The notes under the pieces: model-generated | Seen by the model: only the letters and a program-made list of their open reading frames with translations | What the model was told of the DNA's origin: nothing | The model's database searches: none | Shown: in pieces, positions 60,708 through 64,000 of the stretch | Layout: each line of letters opens with the position of its first letter | Position numbering within the stretch: the stretch's first letter is position 1 | Origin: Ascaris suum | Lineage: Eukaryota > Nematoda > Chromadorea > Rhabditida > Ascarididae | DNA length: 64,000 nt | Assembly: GCA_013433145.1 (NCBI GenBank) | Contig: CM024185.1 | Coordinates: forward strand, 2,554,501-2,618,500 | Reading direction: 5' to 3' | Position numbers and translations under genes: made by a program

Positions 60708-61440
60708 TTGGCCGAATTTTTTGGCCGAAACTGCTAAGCGTTCATAAAGAAAAGCTAAAAGCATAACGTCATTAATAAGGGGAATGGCTTAAATAAGCTC
60801 TGCTTGATGCAAAAGTAGTAGCGATCCTATGAATATATTCCACCAAAATAAGATAAGTCGCTAACCTAGATGGAACAGTAGCTAAATGAAGGATTTAATG
60901 CATGAGACTAGCAACAAATTCTAGACTTTATGAAGGAGAAATATACATTATTGTAATGGATCTCTTTGCAAAGCCTGACATTTACTGTAGACAGTTATTA
61001 TAATTTCTTCCTTCTTTCTTCAAAAATGTAGCCAAGCTTTCGAGCCATATAAACATATTTGAATCTAAGATGAAATAGAGGATTTAGAAGTGGTTAATTA
61101 AAGAGTGGAAATAGATAATCGCGTCGGAATCCTTTGTGAAAATGAAAACTCAACAGGATTATAGACGTTCGCTGCTCGCAAATGACCTATAGTTGTTTAT
61201 CAGTCTTTCAATTGATGACTCTCATAATCCACATTCTATTTCGACGATAAAAATCAGAACAACACAATCGTGACGCAAATAATATCAAATAAATGACATA
61301 GCAATGATAGGATATCCATATATAATATCCACAAAACATAGTAACAGTCATACAAGAATGATGGCGCAATAAGAACGGAAAATGATAAGCCTACTGGGAT
61401 GTGATGACATATGAGAACAATTATATATAAGAATAGTGAA

Positions 61441-61609
<169 letters not shown>

Positions 61610-62235
61610 TACAAATTTGCAAGGGTAAGAAAAGATGAACACCAGAAACAGCAAAGGATAAAAAGAAAGAGGAGTGCATACAAAAGAAATTCAAATCTGA
61701 TGATACTGCCATTTCGCTATAAATATGAGCGGGCATCTCCGCCCTCAAGCAAGAGTGAACCAAAAACATCCAAACGTGCCGAAGACCGACTTAAATAGGC
61801 AACAGATGTCGCCTAGGCCTTCACAAGAGCACATAGGTCGATCAATGAGAACATGTGAAGAACAACAAACGAGAATCGACTGTACAAGTAAATCTGATCA
61901 CTACATCATAAAACCGCAATTAAATATCTTAGGCTCCCTCTTCGGTACCATGCACAACACGAATCTGCAAGCGAAGTCCGAATTTTCCAAGACGAACAAG
62001 CTATAACTCGATTTATGCAAAAATAACTTTCGGCAAACATTTCCAAGCCGAAAGCAGCAATCTGATTGCTATTCTCGTCATGCACTCATAACATTCAGCC
62101 AAGCTCCGGTTCATTCTGGACGAGATCAGGATGGAATATACGGATGCCGATTAAGAAAAGGATCGCCTGAAAGAACTATCGCCACCATCAACATAGAGAT
62201 AACAGTGAACGGCGTAGAGGATAAGTTCAATTTAT

Positions 62236-62307
62236 GGCATGGCAGTGCAGCGATAATCACGACTGTTTTACATGCAGAACGCTCGCGGTTCGATTCCTGC
62301 CGAGATC
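62236..62307 (+). pseudogene. degenerate tRNA-Val copy
   Basis: It retains 'ataatcacg' of the D arm, 'gttttacatgcag' of the anticodon arm (TAC position), GGTTCGATTCC and CCGAGATCA. The 5' acceptor strand and anticodon stem no longer pair. Confidence 0.7.
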
Positions 62308-62561
62308 AGAAACGCACTGACCACGGCAAATCCATCCTCAGATTACTGCAGCCTTTATGTAGGACAAAGATTGACCACCGGGAACAGAATTCAGCAGCTT
62401 GGACAAGCGCAGTCATGACAGCCTGGCACGAAGATGGTCGATGGATGGGCAACGACACAGATCAGAGCTCCGCAGTCCCGAACAAGTTATGCATCCTTTA
62501 CTGCACCGCGAACTCTCCTCAACCACCTTACGTCACAACTTAAAGGAGACGGATTTCACGT

Positions 62562-62634
62562 GGCCTCGTGATGTAGCGGTTATCACGTCTGCCTTACACG
62601 CAGGAAGTCGCCGCTTGAATCCCGGCCGAGATCA
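62562..62634 (+). pseudogene. degenerate tRNA-Val(TAC) copy
   Basis: Full 73-nt length with anticodon TAC. The acceptor stem has a C-A mismatch, the T stem a C-C mismatch, and the B box reads GCTTGAATC instead of GGTTCGATC, so transcription by RNA polymerase III is unlikely. Confidence 0.7.
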
Positions 62635-62869
62635 GGAACACAGACGTCGTGGGAAATCTCCACCTTATGCAAAGACTCAACAACGGGGAAAGGAACTATA
62701 CATGATGGTGTCGTTATGCGTCAGTTACGACGCATTTTTACCGGAAGAGATGGCCGGTTGGGTGGTGGTCGGGATCGAGGTTCAGAGGTCCCAAATAAAC
62801 CACTGGTGGTTTACTGCACCACGAACTCTCCTCAGCCATCTCATGGCTAAAAGGTATCGTATGTCCCAT

Positions 62870-62941
62870 GGTCTCGTGGTGTAGTGGTTATCACGCCTGC
62901 TTTACACGCAGGAGGTCGCCGGTTCGATCCGGCCGAGATCA
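62870..62941 (+). tRNA. tRNA-Val(TAC), one base short in the T arm
   Basis: Acceptor GGTCTCG/CGAGATC pairs with one G-T wobble. The anticodon stem CCTGC/GCAGG encloses TTTACAC (anticodon TAC, reads GUA/GUG Val). A box TGGTGTAGTGG and B box GGTTCGATCC are good. One C is missing from the T arm compared with the next copy (CGGCC instead of CCCGGCC), leaving a 6-nt loop or a shortened stem. No run of four T follows within 50 nt, so termination is doubtful. It is either a functional gene with a sequence error or a recent pseudogene. Confidence 0.6.
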
Positions 62942-63177
62942 GGAGCACAAACGTCGAGGGAAATTCGGTCATCATAGGCAAAGGTTCGACAACAGGGAGA
63001 TATTCGACATTATGATGTTGTTATGCATCAGTTATGATTGCTTTTCACAGGAAGGGGTGGAAGGTTCGGCTTTGAGCAACAAAAGTCCAGAGGTTCCAAA
63101 AAAGCCACCGGCGGTCTAATGCGGCATCGAACTTTCTCCTAAACCACCTCTCAGGTAATTGGTGAACAGTAAGTCGT

Positions 63178-63251
63178 GGTCTCGTGGTGTAGTGGTTATC
63201 ACGCCTGCTTCACACGCAGGAGGTCGCCGGTTCGATCCCGGCCAGAGATCA
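63178..63251 (+). tRNA. tRNA-Val(CAC), one extra base before the 3' acceptor strand
   Basis: The anticodon stem CCTGC/GCAGG encloses TTCACAC (anticodon CAC, reads GUG Val). The T arm GCCGG-TTCGATC-CCGGC is perfect. The 3' acceptor strand reads CAGAGATC rather than CGAGATC, so one base is extra and the last pair fails. The A and B boxes are intact. No T4 terminator lies close downstream. Confidence 0.6.
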
Positions 63252-63504
63252 AGTGGCAATTCTTTCATCTTATGCAGATTAGACAAGCGAGAATACTGTG
63301 ATGTTGTTGTGATCACGTTGTGCCCGTTTGACGATTGACACAGGCTGGGTGGCATCAGTTATGATTGCGAATTCGTGATTCAGAGGTCCCCAACAAACCA
63401 GTTGGATGATTGCTGCACAGGTCTTCGAACTCTCCTCATCTTACTATCTTGTGCATACGGTGAATTCGTGATTCAGAGGAACGAACACAGCTAGCGCAAA
63501 GCGC

Positions 63505-63577
63505 GGTCTTTTGGTGTAGCGGCTACCACGCCTGCTTCACGCCGATGAGACCTGCGGTTCAAGGATGAAGTAATCTG
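63505..63577 (+). pseudogene. degenerate tRNA-Val copy
   Basis: GGTCTTTTGGTGTAGCGGCT and 'accacgcctgcttcac' are retained, but the 3' anticodon stem, T arm and acceptor strand are lost or scrambled. Confidence 0.7.
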
Positions 63578-64000
63578 ACGTGAGACGCACATGCTCTTAA
63601 AAAGACCGCATGAAGGAGTAATGAACAGTGGGCTAACACAGAAGGTCAGCGATGAGAATTCTGTGTCGTGATGTCATAATGCAGCCGTAATCATTCCAGG
63701 TTTACACGCAGGAGGCCGGCGGACCGATCAGGAAAAGGTCTCAATCAAAAGTAGAGAGAGACTTTGTTGCACTCCCAACCTGCTAGGAAAATTCTGGAGG
63801 CGAGAAGAGGTTCAGTTGACGTATACTCGTGGTATAGCCTAAATCATGGCAAAGAATGAAAATGGAGGGGGGGGGGGGTGATTAAGACTGTTGTGAGCGG
63901 ATGGGGAACGAAGTTACGCTTTGCGAACAACAATACCAGAGAGATCAAACAGCTCAAGCATCATGAAGGAATCACAACAAAGAAAGAAAGCATAGGAACT

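Larger units (their letters stand above)
62107..63860 (+). repeat. tandem array of tRNA-Val-derived units
   Basis: tRNA-Val-like cores begin near 62236, 62562, 62870, 63178 and 63505, spaced 326, 308, 308 and 327 nt. Fragments occur at about 62107-62131 (T arm and 3' acceptor strand), 63690 (anticodon arm onward) and 63830 (D arm). Flanks are shared as well: after the core comes a variant of 'gatcaggaacacagacgtcg', and before it 'ctgcaccacgaactctcctca'. The repeating unit is therefore the whole block of about 310 nt, not only the tRNA. Divergence between units is high. Confidence 0.85.

Noticed and set aside
62205..63119. Open frames of 83 to 161 codons in the right-end region
   Set aside because: They run through the tRNA-Val-derived repeat units and change frame between units. 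The repeat explains them.

Overview
The window is eukaryotic and almost certainly nematode. It is AT-rich, its genes are split by introns of roughly 50 to 3,300 nt with GT-AG borders, and it encodes three copies of the 12-cysteine DB module, a secreted domain found in nematodes. The intron sizes and the many long (AT)n arrays would fit a clade III (spirurid-like) worm, but that placement is a guess.

Region by region: 1-14.2 kb is mostly non-coding, with three orphan exon-like segments, a (TTTA)n block and an (AT)n array. At 14.2-16.3 kb (minus strand) lies a BTB/T1 (KCTD-like) gene with a (GA)n microsatellite inside it. A GC-rich, A-tailed retroposon-like segment follows at 16.6-17.0 kb, then about 7 kb of non-coding DNA. 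At 24.4-28.1 kb (minus strand) is a complete six-exon YIPF3 homologue (Golgi membrane protein). At 29.7-30.1 kb is an unrecognised 122-codon ORF. At 31.6-36.6 kb (plus strand) is a nine-exon PAAF1 homologue (proteasomal ATPase-associated WD-repeat protein) carrying one apparent single-base frameshift. At 38.9-45.8 kb (plus strand) is a nine-exon NSUN4 homologue (mitochondrial rRNA m5C methyltransferase), preceded by an unexplained exon-like segment. From 46.3 to 60.3 kb, three DB-module genes lie on the minus strand: two intact two-exon genes and, between them, a clear pseudogene. From about 62.1 kb to the end is a tandem array of tRNA-Val-derived units spaced about 310-325 bp, most of them degenerate.

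The named genes do not form an obvious pathway. YIPF3, PAAF1 and NSUN4 are housekeeping genes of the Golgi, proteasome and mitochondrion, and the DB genes are a local lineage-specific expansion of small secreted proteins. All exon structures were read by hand from splice signals and frame. YIPF3, NSUN4, PAAF1 and the two intact DB genes join in consistent phase throughout. The third exon of the KCTD-like gene and the 5' border of NSUN4 exon 3 remain uncertain.

The most notable points are the decaying tRNA-Val array, the DB pseudogene with three separate lesions, a 24-bp near-perfect hairpin at 58.8 kb, a compact G-quadruplex motif at 18.9 kb, and a microsatellite in the KCTD-like gene whose copy number could set a reading frame. 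Several single-base indels fall in homopolymers, so assembly error needs to be excluded before the breaks are read as biology.
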